Assembly (NCBI RefSeq): GCF_003185895.1
Contig: NZ_QHLY01000005.1
Location: forward strand, 124,001 to 188,000
From: Cryobacterium arcticum
GTDB lineage: Bacteria > Actinomycetota > Actinomycetes > Actinomycetales > Microbacteriaceae
Reading direction: 5' to 3'
Length of the DNA stretch: 64,000 nt
Positions 39,887-48,421 of this stretch are shown one piece after another. The stretch's first letter is position 1, and each line of letters opens with the position of its first letter. The notes beneath the pieces are model-generated. The model was not told where the DNA came from. It made no database searches and saw nothing but the letters and a program-made list of their open reading frames with translations. Made by a program: the position numbers and the translations under genes.

Positions 39887-39904
39887 TGATAGGTATCATA
39901 TCTT
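39887..39904. promoter_or_regulatory. Operator-like site B between GNAT and M20 genes
   Basis: TGATAGGTATCATATCTT contains the perfect palindrome ATGATA-GG-TATCAT (with the base before it). Its centre is 65 bp from site A, about six helical turns, and 43 bp upstream of the M20 start codon. A shared regulator could bind both sites and control the divergent transcripts. Confidence 0.6.
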
Positions 39905-39946
39905 TACGGCAGCTGCCCGAGCGCCGGTGACGACCAGGAGTTGCGC

Positions 39947-41152
39947 GTGACCGCTTCGACCGATCCTTTTGTTGTCGACCACGCGACCAAGGCGCGCGCG
40001 CTGACCGCCCTCGAGGCCTATGTGAAGCGGGAAACGCCCACCGGAGCGACCGAGGCCAGCCGGGAGTTCGTCGACGTTCTCGCGGCTCGCTACACCTTGC
40101 TCGGCGGCACCGTGGTGCTGCACCCGATGGAGGCGGGCACCCACCTGGTCGCGGACTTCCCCGGCCGGGGTGCCGGCGCCGCGGCCGGCGCTGTGCTGCT
40201 GGTCGGGCACTCCGACACCGTCTGGCCGGTCGGCACCCTCGCCGGGGAGGTGCCCTGGACCAGCGACGGCGTCCGCATCACCGGGCCGGGGGTCTACGAC
40301 ATGAAGTCCGGACTCGTCGTGATCGAGGAGGCCCTGGAACTCCTCCGCAGCAGCGGCGTCGATCACAGCCCGGTACGGATCATTGTCACCGCCGACGAGG
40401 AGATCGGCTCGCCCAGCTCCAGCGAGCTGCTCGTTGCCACGGCCGACGGCTGCGCCGCGGCCATCGGGTTCGAATCCCCGCAACCCAATGGTGACCTCAA
40501 GGTGGGCAGGCTGGGCAGCACGAGAATCAACCTGGCCGTGGCCGGTATTCCCGCCCACGCGGCCCTCGATCCCGAGAAGGGCGTCTCAGCCACCGAGGAA
40601 ATCCTCGACCAACTCCTGCGGGTGCGGGAGATTGCCGCGCAAGCGACCAGGCGCGCGGCCGAGCAGCCGGGCGCCACGGTGCTCTACAACCTCGGCGGCA
40701 TCACCGCCCCAGGCCAGGCCAACGTCGTGGCCGAGGCCGCCAACGCGCTGCTGGGCTTCCGTTTCTCCGACCTCGAGATCGAGACCCAGGTTCTCGGCGA
40801 GATCGAGGCGCTCACCGCCATTCGCCCACGGGCCGAGGTGTCGGTCACCCGGCTCTCCCACCGGCCGGCCTGGAAGCCCCGCGCCGCGGACCTCACCCTG
40901 GCGTCGCTGATCGCCGACATCGACGCGGCGCGCGCGGGCGGCTCTCACGACCATGCCCGGATGGGCCAGGCGCCCGCCGCAGGCGCCGCCGATACCAATT
41001 TGCTCGGGGCGTCGGACCTCGGCGTCGTCGACGGCTTCGGCCCGCGCGGCGGCGGTGCGCACGCCCGCAGTGAGCACATTCTTGTCGAGTCGATCTGGGA
41101 GCGGATCAGCCTGCTGGCCGCAGTGCTGGCCGGTATTCACTCGCCGCACTGA
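39947..41152 (+). CDS. M20-family peptidase/deacylase (carboxypeptidase G2-like)
   Basis: The 401-residue zinc hydrolase has the first metal motif GHSDTVW (His88, Asp90), bridging Asp118 in YDMKSG, the catalytic/metal pair Glu151-Glu152 in TADEEIGS, Glu176 in FESPQP, and a late His in RSEHIL. The subfamily hydrolyses C-terminal Glu or N-acyl groups from amino acids. Divergent from the GNAT-racemase operon and sharing operator-like sites with it, it fits the N-succinyl-L-amino acid desuccinylase step. GTG 39947 is chosen because CAGGAG lies 6 nt upstream; TTG 39941 is too close to it. Confidence 0.86.
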   Translation: MTASTDPFVVDHATKARALTALEAYVKRETPTGATEASREFVDVLAARYTLLGGTVVLHPMEAGTHLVADFPGRGAGAAAGAVLLVGHSDTVWPVGTLAGEVPWTSDGVRITGPGVYDMKSGLVVIEEALELLRSSGVDHSPVRIIVTADEEIGSPSSSELLVATADGCAAAIGFESPQPNGDLKVGRLGSTRINLAVAGIPAHAALDPEKGVSATEEILDQLLRVREIAAQATRRAAEQPGATVLYNLGGITAPGQANVVAEAANALLGFRFSDLEIETQVLGEIEALTAIRPRAEVSVTRLSHRPAWKPRAADLTLASLIADIDAARAGGSHDHARMGQAPAAGAADTNLLGASDLGVVDGFGPRGGGAHARSEHILVESIWERISLLAAVLAGIHSPH

Positions 41153-41188
41153 GCCAGCCCAGGTCAGCACACCGCGGGAACTAACGGT

Positions 41189-41455
41189 CTAGTGTTGCTC
41201 GCCGGTCTCGTCGACCGCCCCCGTTTGATAGAACCCTCGCCCGTTCTTCCGGTCGAGCAGGGCGACAACTACTTGGAGGATTCCGAGCAGGAGCCAGATG
41301 GCCCCCAGGACGATCCGGCTCGGAGTCGGCTCTCCCCACACCGCGAGGAGAATCCAGGCCAGCCCGATGCTGCACCAGACTGCACCAACCCAGATCCGCG
41401 GCTTGCCAACGAACTTGCGCACCAAACCTGAACTGGAAACCCCGATTTCAACCAT
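41189..41455 (-). CDS. Small two-helix membrane protein, unknown
   Basis: The 88-residue protein has a basic N-terminal part (SGLVRKFVGKPR), a first hydrophobic segment (VGAVWCSIGLAWILLAVW), a short loop with Pro, a second segment (VLGAIWLLLGILQVVVALL), and a polar C-terminal tail starting DRKNGRGFY. I do not recognise a family. It is probably real because the two helices are well formed and no longer gene competes for the space. It is convergent with the M20 gene. ATG 41455 has no clear Shine-Dalgarno. Function unknown. Confidence 0.6.
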   Translation of the reverse strand: MVEIGVSSSGLVRKFVGKPRIWVGAVWCSIGLAWILLAVWGEPTPSRIVLGAIWLLLGILQVVVALLDRKNGRGFYQTGAVDETGEQH

Positions 41456-41517
41456 GGGGCTACGGTACTCCGTGCAGCGTCGGATGGGCGCCTCCGGTCA
41501 GATCGTCCGGCACAGCA

Positions 41518-41551
41518 AAGGCCGGCCGACCCGTTGGGGTCGACCGGCCTT
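41518..41551 (-). terminator. Intrinsic terminator-like hairpin of the ChvE/MmsAB operon
   Basis: The arms AAGGCCGGCCGACCC (41518-41532) and GGGTCGACCGGCCTT (41537-41551) pair over 15 bp with one mismatch around a GTTG loop. It starts 20 bp past the binding-protein stop codon and is followed leftward by TTTG, so it probably ends the leftward operon. Confidence 0.8.
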
Positions 41552-41571
41552 CTGCGTGGATCTGGCGGGTG

Positions 41572-42681
41572 CTACTTGGTGAGCGCGAGCAGCTCGGGGT
41601 TCTCGGCGTACGCCTCAGCGGCGTTGTCCTTCGTGACGATGACCGGGGTGAGCAGGTCGGCGGGCACGATCTTGTTGCCGTTGTCGTAGGACTCGGTGTC
41701 GTTGACGGTGGGTTCGTCACCGGCCTGGAGGGCAGTCGCCATGGCGATGGCTTCCTTGACCAGGGCGCGGGTGTCCTTGTAGATGGTCGAGTACTGGTCG
41801 CCAGACATGATCAGCGGGATCGAGGCAGCCTCGGAGTCCTGACCGGTCACGACGGGCAGTTCGGCCTGACCGGCATCCTTCACCGAGGTGATGATGGCAC
41901 GGGCGAGGGTGTCGTTCGGCGAGAGAACGCCATCGACGGCCTCGGTCTGGTAGGTGCCCTGCATGAGGGTGTCCATGCGGCGCTGGGCGTTCTCCGGCTT
42001 CCAGCCATCGGTGGCCGTCTGGCTGATCTCGGTCTGGGCGGAGACGACCTTCAGCGTTCCGTCGTCGATCTTCGGCTGGAGCACGTCCATGGCGCCGTCG
42101 AAGAACACCGCGGAGTTCGAGTCGTCCGACGATCCGGAGAAGAGCTCGATGTTGTAGGTGGTCTTGTCGGGGAACTTCGCGGCCAGGCCGTCAAGGAGAG
42201 CCTGGCCCTGGAGCTGACCCACCTTGAAGTTGTCGAAGGCGACGTAGTAGTCCACGTCGTCGGTGTTCAGGATGAGGCGGTCGTACGCGATGACCGTCAC
42301 ACCGGCGGCCTCGGCGTCTGCGACCTGGGTGCCCAGCTGGGCGCCGTCCTTGGCGCCGATGATGATGACCTTCGCCCCGTTGGTCACCATGGTCGAGATC
42401 TGCTGCTGCTGGTCGGCGACAGCGTTGCTGGCACCGGCGTACTGCACGTCGCCCTCGAAGCCGGCCTCTTTGAGCCCATCTTCGAAGAGGCTGCCGGCGA
42501 GAACCCAGTTCTCACTGGTCTTGTCGGGGAGAGCAACGCCGACGAGCGAGTCGGCGGGGAAGCCACTGGCGGCCTCGTCGCCGCCGGACGCGGCGCCGCG
42601 TCCGGTGTCGGAGGCGCAGCCGGTGAGGCCGAGTGCGGCCACTGCCATGACAGCGGTCGTAGCAAGAAGGATCTTCTTCAT
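41572..42681 (-). CDS. chvE: ChvE-type multiple-sugar-binding lipoprotein
   Basis: The 369-residue receptor has a lipoprotein signal (MKKILLATTAVMAVAALGLTGC) and a type I periplasmic-binding fold. The fold shows VGVALPDKTSENWVLAGSLFEDGLKEAGFEGDVQYAGASNAVADQQQQISTMVTNGAKVIIIGAKDG, YDRLILNTDDVDYYVAFDNFKVGQLQ, and FSGSSDDSNSAVFFDGAMDVLQP. These are the marks of ChvE/XylF-like proteins that bind xylose, glucose, galactose and related aldoses. It is 78 bp after the permease gene and last in the operon, followed by a strong terminator. Confidence 0.88.
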   Translation of the reverse strand: MKKILLATTAVMAVAALGLTGCASDTGRGAASGGDEAASGFPADSLVGVALPDKTSENWVLAGSLFEDGLKEAGFEGDVQYAGASNAVADQQQQISTMVTNGAKVIIIGAKDGAQLGTQVADAEAAGVTVIAYDRLILNTDDVDYYVAFDNFKVGQLQGQALLDGLAAKFPDKTTYNIELFSGSSDDSNSAVFFDGAMDVLQPKIDDGTLKVVSAQTEISQTATDGWKPENAQRRMDTLMQGTYQTEAVDGVLSPNDTLARAIITSVKDAGQAELPVVTGQDSEAASIPLIMSGDQYSTIYKDTRALVKEAIAMATALQAGDEPTVNDTESYDNGNKIVPADLLTPVIVTKDNAAEAYAENPELLALTK

Positions 42682-42759
42682 TGGGATCTCTTTCTTTTCT
42701 TCTGTGTGTGGTGCAGGGAGTGGAGCTGATTCTCCGGGGTTGTTATCAGTGGGTGAAAG

Positions 42760-44100
42760 CTAGCGGGGCAGGTCAGCGGGCACGGCGGTGTCGGGAGTGC
42801 CGCCGCCCGGCGTGACCTGGGCGGATATGGCGTCATCGGTCGGGCCCTGGCCGCTCCGGTTGCGCGTCATCAAGCCGATGATCGACGGTCGGCCCTGCGA
42901 CTTGTTGAAGACGTCGACGCCGACGGCGATCAGCAGCACGAGGCCCTTGATGATCTGCACGAGGTCGGACTGGATGCCCTTGAGCGCCAAACCGTTGGAC
43001 AGCACGGCCATCACGAGCCCGCCGATGATGGAGCCGGCAACTGTGCCGATGCCGCCGGAGACGGCCGCGCCGCCGATGAACACCGCGGCGATCGCGTCGA
43101 GCTCCCAGCCGGTGCCGTCGAACGGGCCGGAGGCCTGCGACCGGGCGACGAAGATCATGCCGGCCAGTGCCGCCAGCACCGACATGTTCATCATCACGAA
43201 GAAGTTGACCCGCTTCGAGTTCACGCCCGACAGTTCGGCCGCGTGCTTGTTGCCGCCGACTGCGTAGATGTGGCGGCCGATGGTGGTCTTGTTCGTGAGG
43301 AACGAGTACGCCACCACCAGCACGGCGAGGATGATTCCGGAGACCGGGAAGCTGGTGCCGACTCGGCCGGTGGCGAAGAGGTAGGCGGCCACCAACACGA
43401 CGCCGCCGAGGATGACGACGCGCAGCACGCTGATCCAGACCGGGGCTGCGGATGCTCCCATCACCTTGCGGGTGCGGCGCCCCCGCATCTCGAGGCCGAT
43501 GAGCACCAGCACGACGAAGATGCCGAGAAGCATGGTGGCGTTGTTGACGCCGAAGTTCGGCCCGAACTCGGGGAGGTAGCCCTTGCCGATGACCTGGAAC
43601 CCGGTGTCGACTGGCACGGTGGCGGAGTCGCCGATGAACTGGTTGCCGCCACGCCAGATGAGCATGCCGGCCAGGGTCACGATGAACGCCGGCACACCGA
43701 CGTAGGCGACCCAGAAACCCTGCCAGGCGCCGATGAGGCCGCCGACGACGAGGCCGAGGATGATCGCGGCCCACCAGGGGAAGTTCCAGTCCTTCATGGC
43801 CAGCGCCACGATGATGCCGGTGAACGCCGCGACCGACCCTACCGAGAGGTCGATGTGGCCGGCGATGATCACCATCACCATGCCGATGGCGAGGATCAGG
43901 ATGTAGGAGTACTGCTGCACGATGTTGATGATGTTGCCGGGCTGCAGCGTCTTTCCGCCCGTCCAGACCTGAAAGATGATGATGATCACGACGAGGGCGC
44001 CGAGGATGCCGAACTGCTTGAGCGAGCCTCCACCGCCGAACAGCTTCTTCAGGTCACGGATCTGGAATCCGCTGCTTCGGTCGGTCTCGGGTGCGCTCAT
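42760..44100 (-). CDS. mmsB: Multiple-sugar ABC transporter permease MmsB (GguB/XylH-like)
   Basis: The 446-residue permease is longer than RbsC, as MmsB/GguB/XylH proteins usually are, with about 12 hydrophobic segments. Family blocks include MVMVIIAGHIDLSVGSVAAFTG, YVGVPAFIVTLAGMLIWRGGNQFIGDS, IYAVGGNKHAAELSGVNSKRVNFFVM and AVFIGGAAVSGGIGTVAGSIIGG. It starts with an ATG sharing one base with the mmsA stop (TAATG). It imports monosaccharides with the ATPase and ChvE-like protein. Confidence 0.9.
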   Translation of the reverse strand: MSAPETDRSSGFQIRDLKKLFGGGGSLKQFGILGALVVIIIIFQVWTGGKTLQPGNIINIVQQYSYILILAIGMVMVIIAGHIDLSVGSVAAFTGIIVALAMKDWNFPWWAAIILGLVVGGLIGAWQGFWVAYVGVPAFIVTLAGMLIWRGGNQFIGDSATVPVDTGFQVIGKGYLPEFGPNFGVNNATMLLGIFVVLVLIGLEMRGRRTRKVMGASAAPVWISVLRVVILGGVVLVAAYLFATGRVGTSFPVSGIILAVLVVAYSFLTNKTTIGRHIYAVGGNKHAAELSGVNSKRVNFFVMMNMSVLAALAGMIFVARSQASGPFDGTGWELDAIAAVFIGGAAVSGGIGTVAGSIIGGLVMAVLSNGLALKGIQSDLVQIIKGLVLLIAVGVDVFNKSQGRPSIIGLMTRNRSGQGPTDDAISAQVTPGGGTPDTAVPADLPR

Positions 44101-45659
44101 TACGCGACTACTTTCTGTGAGGACGAGGTCATGCTTCGCATGAGGGTTTCGGGGTCCGCCTGGGCGACGAGGAGTTCGTTGGTGATCTTGCCTTCGAAGA
44201 TCGTGTAGATGCGGTCGGAGACGCCGAGGAGTTCCGGCAGCTCGGAGGAGATCATGATGATGCCCTTCCCCTGCGCGGCCAGGTCCCGGATGATCTGGTA
44301 GATCTCGGCCTTGGCCCCCACGTCGATGCCGCGGGTGGGTTCATCCAGGATCAGCAGGTCCGGGTCGGTGAACATCCACTTCGCCAGCACGACCTTCTGC
44401 TGGTTTCCGCCGGAGAGCTTGGTGACGCCTTCCTCCACGGTGGGCGTCTTGATCCGCAGGCTCTTGCGGTACTCCTCGGAGACCTGCGCCTCTGCCGTGT
44501 CGTTCACCACGCTGCCGCGGGAGATCTTGCTGAGCTTCGCCGAGACGACGGAGCGCTTGATGGTGTCGAGCAGGTTGAGGCCGAGGGATTTGCGGTCTTC
44601 GCTCACGTAGGCGATGCCGTGGCCGATCGCCTCGGCGACGGTGCGCAGCTTGATCTCCTCACCGTCCTTGAAGACCTGGCCGGAGATGAACTTGCCGTAG
44701 GAGCGCCCGAAGATACTCATCGCGAGCTCGGTGCGGCCCGCACCCATGAGCCCGGCCAGCCCGACGACCTCGCCGCGGCGAACGGTGAAGCTCGAGTTCT
44801 TCACCACCAGGCGCTCGGTGGTCAGCGGGTGCTGCACGGTCCAGTTGCGCACCTCGAAGAACACCTCGCCGATGGTGGCCGTGTGCTCGGGGAACCGATT
44901 GCCCAGCGTGCGCCCGACCATGCCGCGGATGATGCGGTCTTCGTCGACACCGTCGGCCTTCACATCCAGCGTTTCGATGGACTTGCCGTCACGGATGATC
45001 GTGATCTGGTCCGCGATCTGTTCGATCTCGTTGAGCTTGTGGGAGATCATGATCGACGAGATCCCCTTGCCCTTCAGACCCAGGATCAGGTCGAGCAGGT
45101 GCTGGGAGTCGCTCTCGTTGAGTGCGGCGGTGGGCTCGTCGAGGATGAGCAGCTTCACGTTCTTGTTGAGGGCCTTCGCGATCTCGACGAGCTGCTGCTT
45201 GCCAACCCCGATGTTCTTGACCTGGGTGTCGGGGTCGTCATCGAGTCCGACCCGGGCGAGCAGTTCGATCGCCCGGCGCTGGGCCTCGACCCAGTTGATG
45301 ACACCGTGCCGACCGGGCTCGTTGCCCAGGAAGATGTTCTCGGTGATCGAGAGCTCGGGGATGAGGGCGAGCTCCTGATGGATGATGACGATTCCCGCGG
45401 CCTCGCTCTGCTTGATATCGCGGAACCGCACGACAGTGCCCTCGTAGACGATGTCACCGTCGTAGGTGCCGAAGGGATAGACACCGGAGAGCACGTTCAT
45501 CAGGGTCGACTTGCCGGCACCGTTCTCGCCGCAGATCGCGTGGATCTCGCGGGCCTTGACGGTGAGTGAAACGGTATCGAGGGCCTTGACGCCCGGGAAC
45601 TCCTTGGTGATGGACCGCATCTCCAGGATGGTGGGGTGCGTGTTTCGACCCGTCTCCAC
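44100..45659 (-). CDS. mmsA: Multiple-sugar ABC transporter ATP-binding protein MmsA (GguA-like)
   Basis: The 519-residue double-cassette ATPase has a first Walker [10 protein letters not shown], signature [15 protein letters not shown] and [11 protein letters not shown], then the degenerate second Walker [24 protein letters not shown] and [14 protein letters not shown]. This is the same plan as RbsA, but GguA-like in sequence. GTG 45659 is chosen because GAGGAGG lies 6-7 nt upstream; the frame is open to 45716 without support. It lies 102 bp downstream of the ROK gene, with a promoter-like region between them. Confidence 0.9.
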   Translation of the reverse strand: METGRNTHPTILEMRSITKEFPGVKALDTVSLTVKAREIHAICGENGAGKSTLMNVLSGVYPFGTYDGDIVYEGTVVRFRDIKQSEAAGIVIIHQELALIPELSITENIFLGNEPGRHGVINWVEAQRRAIELLARVGLDDDPDTQVKNIGVGKQQLVEIAKALNKNVKLLILDEPTAALNESDSQHLLDLILGLKGKGISSIMISHKLNEIEQIADQITIIRDGKSIETLDVKADGVDEDRIIRGMVGRTLGNRFPEHTATIGEVFFEVRNWTVQHPLTTERLVVKNSSFTVRRGEVVGLAGLMGAGRTELAMSIFGRSYGKFISGQVFKDGEEIKLRTVAEAIGHGIAYVSEDRKSLGLNLLDTIKRSVVSAKLSKISRGSVVNDTAEAQVSEEYRKSLRIKTPTVEEGVTKLSGGNQQKVVLAKWMFTDPDLLILDEPTRGIDVGAKAEIYQIIRDLAAQGKGIIMISSELPELLGVSDRIYTIFEGKITNELLVAQADPETLMRSMTSSSQKVVA

Positions 45660-45761
45660 GTGTGACCTCCTCGTCGCACAGGACCACGCTTTTGTAGCCC
45701 TGCTCAGGAGCCACACACTACTCCTGTTGTGGCTAACTTATTAACGCAAGCATTGCAACGA
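45660..45761 (-). promoter_or_regulatory. Leftward promoter/operator region of mmsAB-chvE
   Basis: Read leftward the region holds TTGCAATGCTTGCG, then GTTAATAAGTTAGC, an imperfect palindrome and local AT-rich spot. TTGCAA with a 17-bp spacer to TAGCCA is a possible promoter. The ROK protein encoded just upstream is the likely ligand-controlled repressor. Confidence 0.4.
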
Positions 45762-46943
45762 TCAGCTAACGGTGGAGGTGATCCCCGACTGCTGCAGAAC
45801 GAGAGACGCGCCGCCGAGCGCTTCGGCTCGTTCACCCAGGGAAGACATCACCACATCCGTGGTCTCCACGATCATTGGCACGGCGTATTTCTTGAGGCCG
45901 AGCCGCACCGGCCGCAGCAGCATCTCGCCCAGATCGGTCAGCGGGCCGCCGATGATGATGGTGTGCGGATTGACGAGGTTGGCGATCGCGGCGATCGACC
46001 GGCCAACGGCCAGGCCGGCATCCTCGACCACCCGGATGGCCAGGTCGTCTCCGTCGAGCGCCATTCGCACGATTTCGCGGGTGCGCACGGGCCGGTCGAG
46101 AGTGCGCGAGATCAGCTCGATCATGATGGTCGTCGAGGCCACCGTCTCGAGGCATCCGCGGTTGCCGCAGCGGCAGAGCAGCCCGTGCTCATGGATAGGG
46201 GTGTGACCGATCTCCCCGGTCAGGCCGATATTCCCGCTGTAGGGCTTGCCGTCCAGAATGAGGCCTGCCCCGATCCCTGTGCCCACTTTGACGAAGACGA
46301 CGGTGGGGGTTCCGCCGTGCGGGCCCCAGGTGGCCTCGGCCAGCACACCGAGGTTGGCATCGTTCTCCAGGTACACCGGCAGCTCGAAGATCTCCTCTGC
46401 CATACCCACCGTGAATCCGACCCACTCGGGCAGGATGGCGCCCTTGACGACGGAGCCCGTGCGGCGGTCGATGGGACCGGGCACGCCGACACCGATGCCG
46501 AGCACTGCCGTGCGTTGCACCCCGGCCTGGCCGAGGGTCGAGGTGAGCAGGTTGGCCGCGATATCGAGCGCTTCGGCCGCGGTGTAGCCGAGCGGGATTT
46601 CGATCTCCTTTTCGGCGATGACCCGGTAGTCGAGGGTGGCGATGATGATCCGCACGTGCCGGCGCCCGAAGTCGATTCCGACCGCGACGGCGTTGTCCGT
46701 GGATGACAGGCTCACCAGTTGGGCGCGCCGGCCCGAACTGGTGGTCGGTGAGGTGGTGACGAGGCCTCGATCGACCAGGACTTTGACGATGTTCGACACC
46801 GTGGCGGTGGACAGCCCAGTGCTGCGGGCAATGTCCGCCTGGGTGGTCGGCCCGGAAGAGACCAGGTTGGAGAGGATTCGTTGTTGGTTCGACAGTCGAA
46901 GGGCGCTCTGCGAACCTGGGTTCTTTCGTTGGCGCACAGGCAT
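45762..46943 (-). CDS. ROK-family transcriptional repressor of the ChvE/MmsAB operon
   Basis: The 393-residue protein has an N-terminal winged HTH (LRLSNQQRILSNLVSSGPTTQADIARSTGLSTATVSNIVKVLVDRGLV) and a ROK sugar-kinase-like domain with GIDFGRRH, the sugar-binding ENDANLG and GEIGHT, and the zinc motif CRCGNRGCLE. Such proteins repress sugar genes until a sugar binds. Encoded directly upstream and in the same direction as mmsAB-chvE, it most likely controls that operon. ATG 46943 starts 8-10 residues before the HTH; the frame is open upstream to 47003 without support. No Shine-Dalgarno is visible. Confidence 0.88.
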   Translation of the reverse strand: MPVRQRKNPGSQSALRLSNQQRILSNLVSSGPTTQADIARSTGLSTATVSNIVKVLVDRGLVTTSPTTSSGRRAQLVSLSSTDNAVAVGIDFGRRHVRIIIATLDYRVIAEKEIEIPLGYTAAEALDIAANLLTSTLGQAGVQRTAVLGIGVGVPGPIDRRTGSVVKGAILPEWVGFTVGMAEEIFELPVYLENDANLGVLAEATWGPHGGTPTVVFVKVGTGIGAGLILDGKPYSGNIGLTGEIGHTPIHEHGLLCRCGNRGCLETVASTTIMIELISRTLDRPVRTREIVRMALDGDDLAIRVVEDAGLAVGRSIAAIANLVNPHTIIIGGPLTDLGEMLLRPVRLGLKKYAVPMIVETTDVVMSSLGERAEALGGASLVLQQSGITSTVS

Positions 46944-47033
46944 GTGATTAAGAGTGCAGCAGTTTGGTGTTGTGGTCAACAATTGAACACAAAACGGTAA
47001 CAATGTCGGCGGATGCGACCGCCCCGGGAACCG

Positions 47034-48185
47034 TCACAGGCTGGTTGCCAGGGTGTCCATGGTGCGCTGGATGGCGACGGCTGCGGCGCCCTGGGCCCAG
47101 GAGATGAAGCCACTGGCGTCGGTGACGACGTCCAGCGGGCGCGCGTCGGGGTCACGATCGGCCAGGATCGCGGCGTCCATGGCACTCCGTGACACCGCCA
47201 GGAATCCCAGGCCTTCGCCGGCCAGCACAACGTGCTCGACCATGGCGAGGTTGGCCACGGCCGCGATCAGCCGGCCGAGGGCGGTGCCGGCGGCGCTGAG
47301 CACAGCGAGCGCGACCGGATTGCCGCTCTCGGCCAGCTCGAGCACCTCGGTGTAGGTCACGGGCCTGGCCAGGGCCACCTCCACCTGGGCGCGAATGCTC
47401 GGGATGGTGAGCATGGCGGTGGAGCAGCCACGGTGGCCGAGGAAGCAGAGCGGGCCATTCGGGTCCAGCGGGAAGTGGCCACCGAGGCCGAGCCCGGCCT
47501 CCGAGGTGCTCACCACCTGGTCGTGCATCACGAGGCCGTAGCCGACACCGGCGCCCACGGTGATCACGGCGAAGTTGGAGAAGCCCCGGCCCAGGCCGAA
47601 CCAGTGCTCCGCCGCAGCGAGGGCCACCACGTCATTCTCGACGATCACCGGCACGTCCAGCTGGGCCTCCACGGCATCGGCCAACGGCACCCCGCGCCAG
47701 CCCAGGAACGGGGCGCGGTCGACCACGCGATTGTCGGAGACCTGCCCGCCGACGCTGATGCCGATGGCCGAGAACTCCTGTTCGTTCGCGAGCTCGCGGG
47801 CCAACTCCACGATCACCGTCACGACGTCGGCGAGGTCATGGCTGGGCAGGGGGCGCTCGGCCCGGCGGCCCTCCGACGCGCGCAGGTCGGTGGTGACGGC
47901 GACTGCGGTGTCTCCGGTGAGTTTCACGCCCAGGAATTGGCGGGCATCCGCGCGCACATCGAGCGGCTTCGCCGGGCGGCCGAGGGCACCGTCCAACTGC
48001 TCGGTCATCTCCACCAGCAGGCCGCCGTCGAGCAGGGGGCGGGCCAGGCGAGTGAGGGTGGCCAGCGAGAGACCCAACCGCTGCGCCAGCACGTTGCGCA
48101 GAATCGGCCCGTGAATGAGGACCTCACGCGCCAGCTCGCTCGACGGGCTGCGGTACCGGCGCTCGGCGGCCTCGAGGGATGACAT
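47034..48185 (-). CDS. ROK-family repressor of the alpha-galactoside locus
   Basis: The 383-residue protein has an N-terminal HTH-type region (VLIHGPILRNVLAQRLGLSLATLTRLARPLLDGGLL) and a ROK domain with GISVGGQVSDNRVVDRAPFLGWRGVPLADAVE, ENDVVALAAAEHWFG and VGAGVGYGLV. The zinc motif is degenerate: CFLGHRGC in place of the usual C-x-C-G-x-x-G-C, so one Cys ligand is missing. It is divergent from the GH36 alpha-galactosidase gene, which makes it the probable repressor of that locus. The same TTGCAATA word sits at both divergent promoters. Confidence 0.86.
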   Translation of the reverse strand: MSSLEAAERRYRSPSSELAREVLIHGPILRNVLAQRLGLSLATLTRLARPLLDGGLLVEMTEQLDGALGRPAKPLDVRADARQFLGVKLTGDTAVAVTTDLRASEGRRAERPLPSHDLADVVTVIVELARELANEQEFSAIGISVGGQVSDNRVVDRAPFLGWRGVPLADAVEAQLDVPVIVENDVVALAAAEHWFGLGRGFSNFAVITVGAGVGYGLVMHDQVVSTSEAGLGLGGHFPLDPNGPLCFLGHRGCSTAMLTIPSIRAQVEVALARPVTYTEVLELAESGNPVALAVLSAAGTALGRLIAAVANLAMVEHVVLAGEGLGFLAVSRSAMDAAILADRDPDARPLDVVTDASGFISWAQGAAAVAIQRTMDTLATSL

Positions 48186-48385
48186 GGGCTGGGCAACTTT
48201 CTTCAGTCAGCGCCGACACGGTGTGCCCGGGAGCCGACGGGCTCTCAGGGCGGTGATTCGATCAGGATACCGCTCGCCTGCGCTGTGCCGGCGAAGGTCC
48301 GGATCAGCCCCAGTTTATTGCAATGTGGACTAAACAAGCGCCGAATGCGGCGGATTTAGCGAGACAAACCCGTTATTCGCCGCGC

Positions 48386-48413
48386 TTGACAAGCCAGTTC
48401 CTTGCAATATAGA
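48386..48413 (+). promoter_or_regulatory. Strong promoter of the alpha-galactosidase operon
   Basis: TTGACA (48386-48391), a 16-bp spacer and TATAGA (48408-48413) form a near-consensus promoter. The -10 ends only 8 bp before ATG 48422, so the mRNA should be leaderless or nearly so. TTGCAATA (48403-48410) overlaps the -10 and may be part of the ROK operator. Confidence 0.75.
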
Positions 48414-48421
48414 AATAAGAC

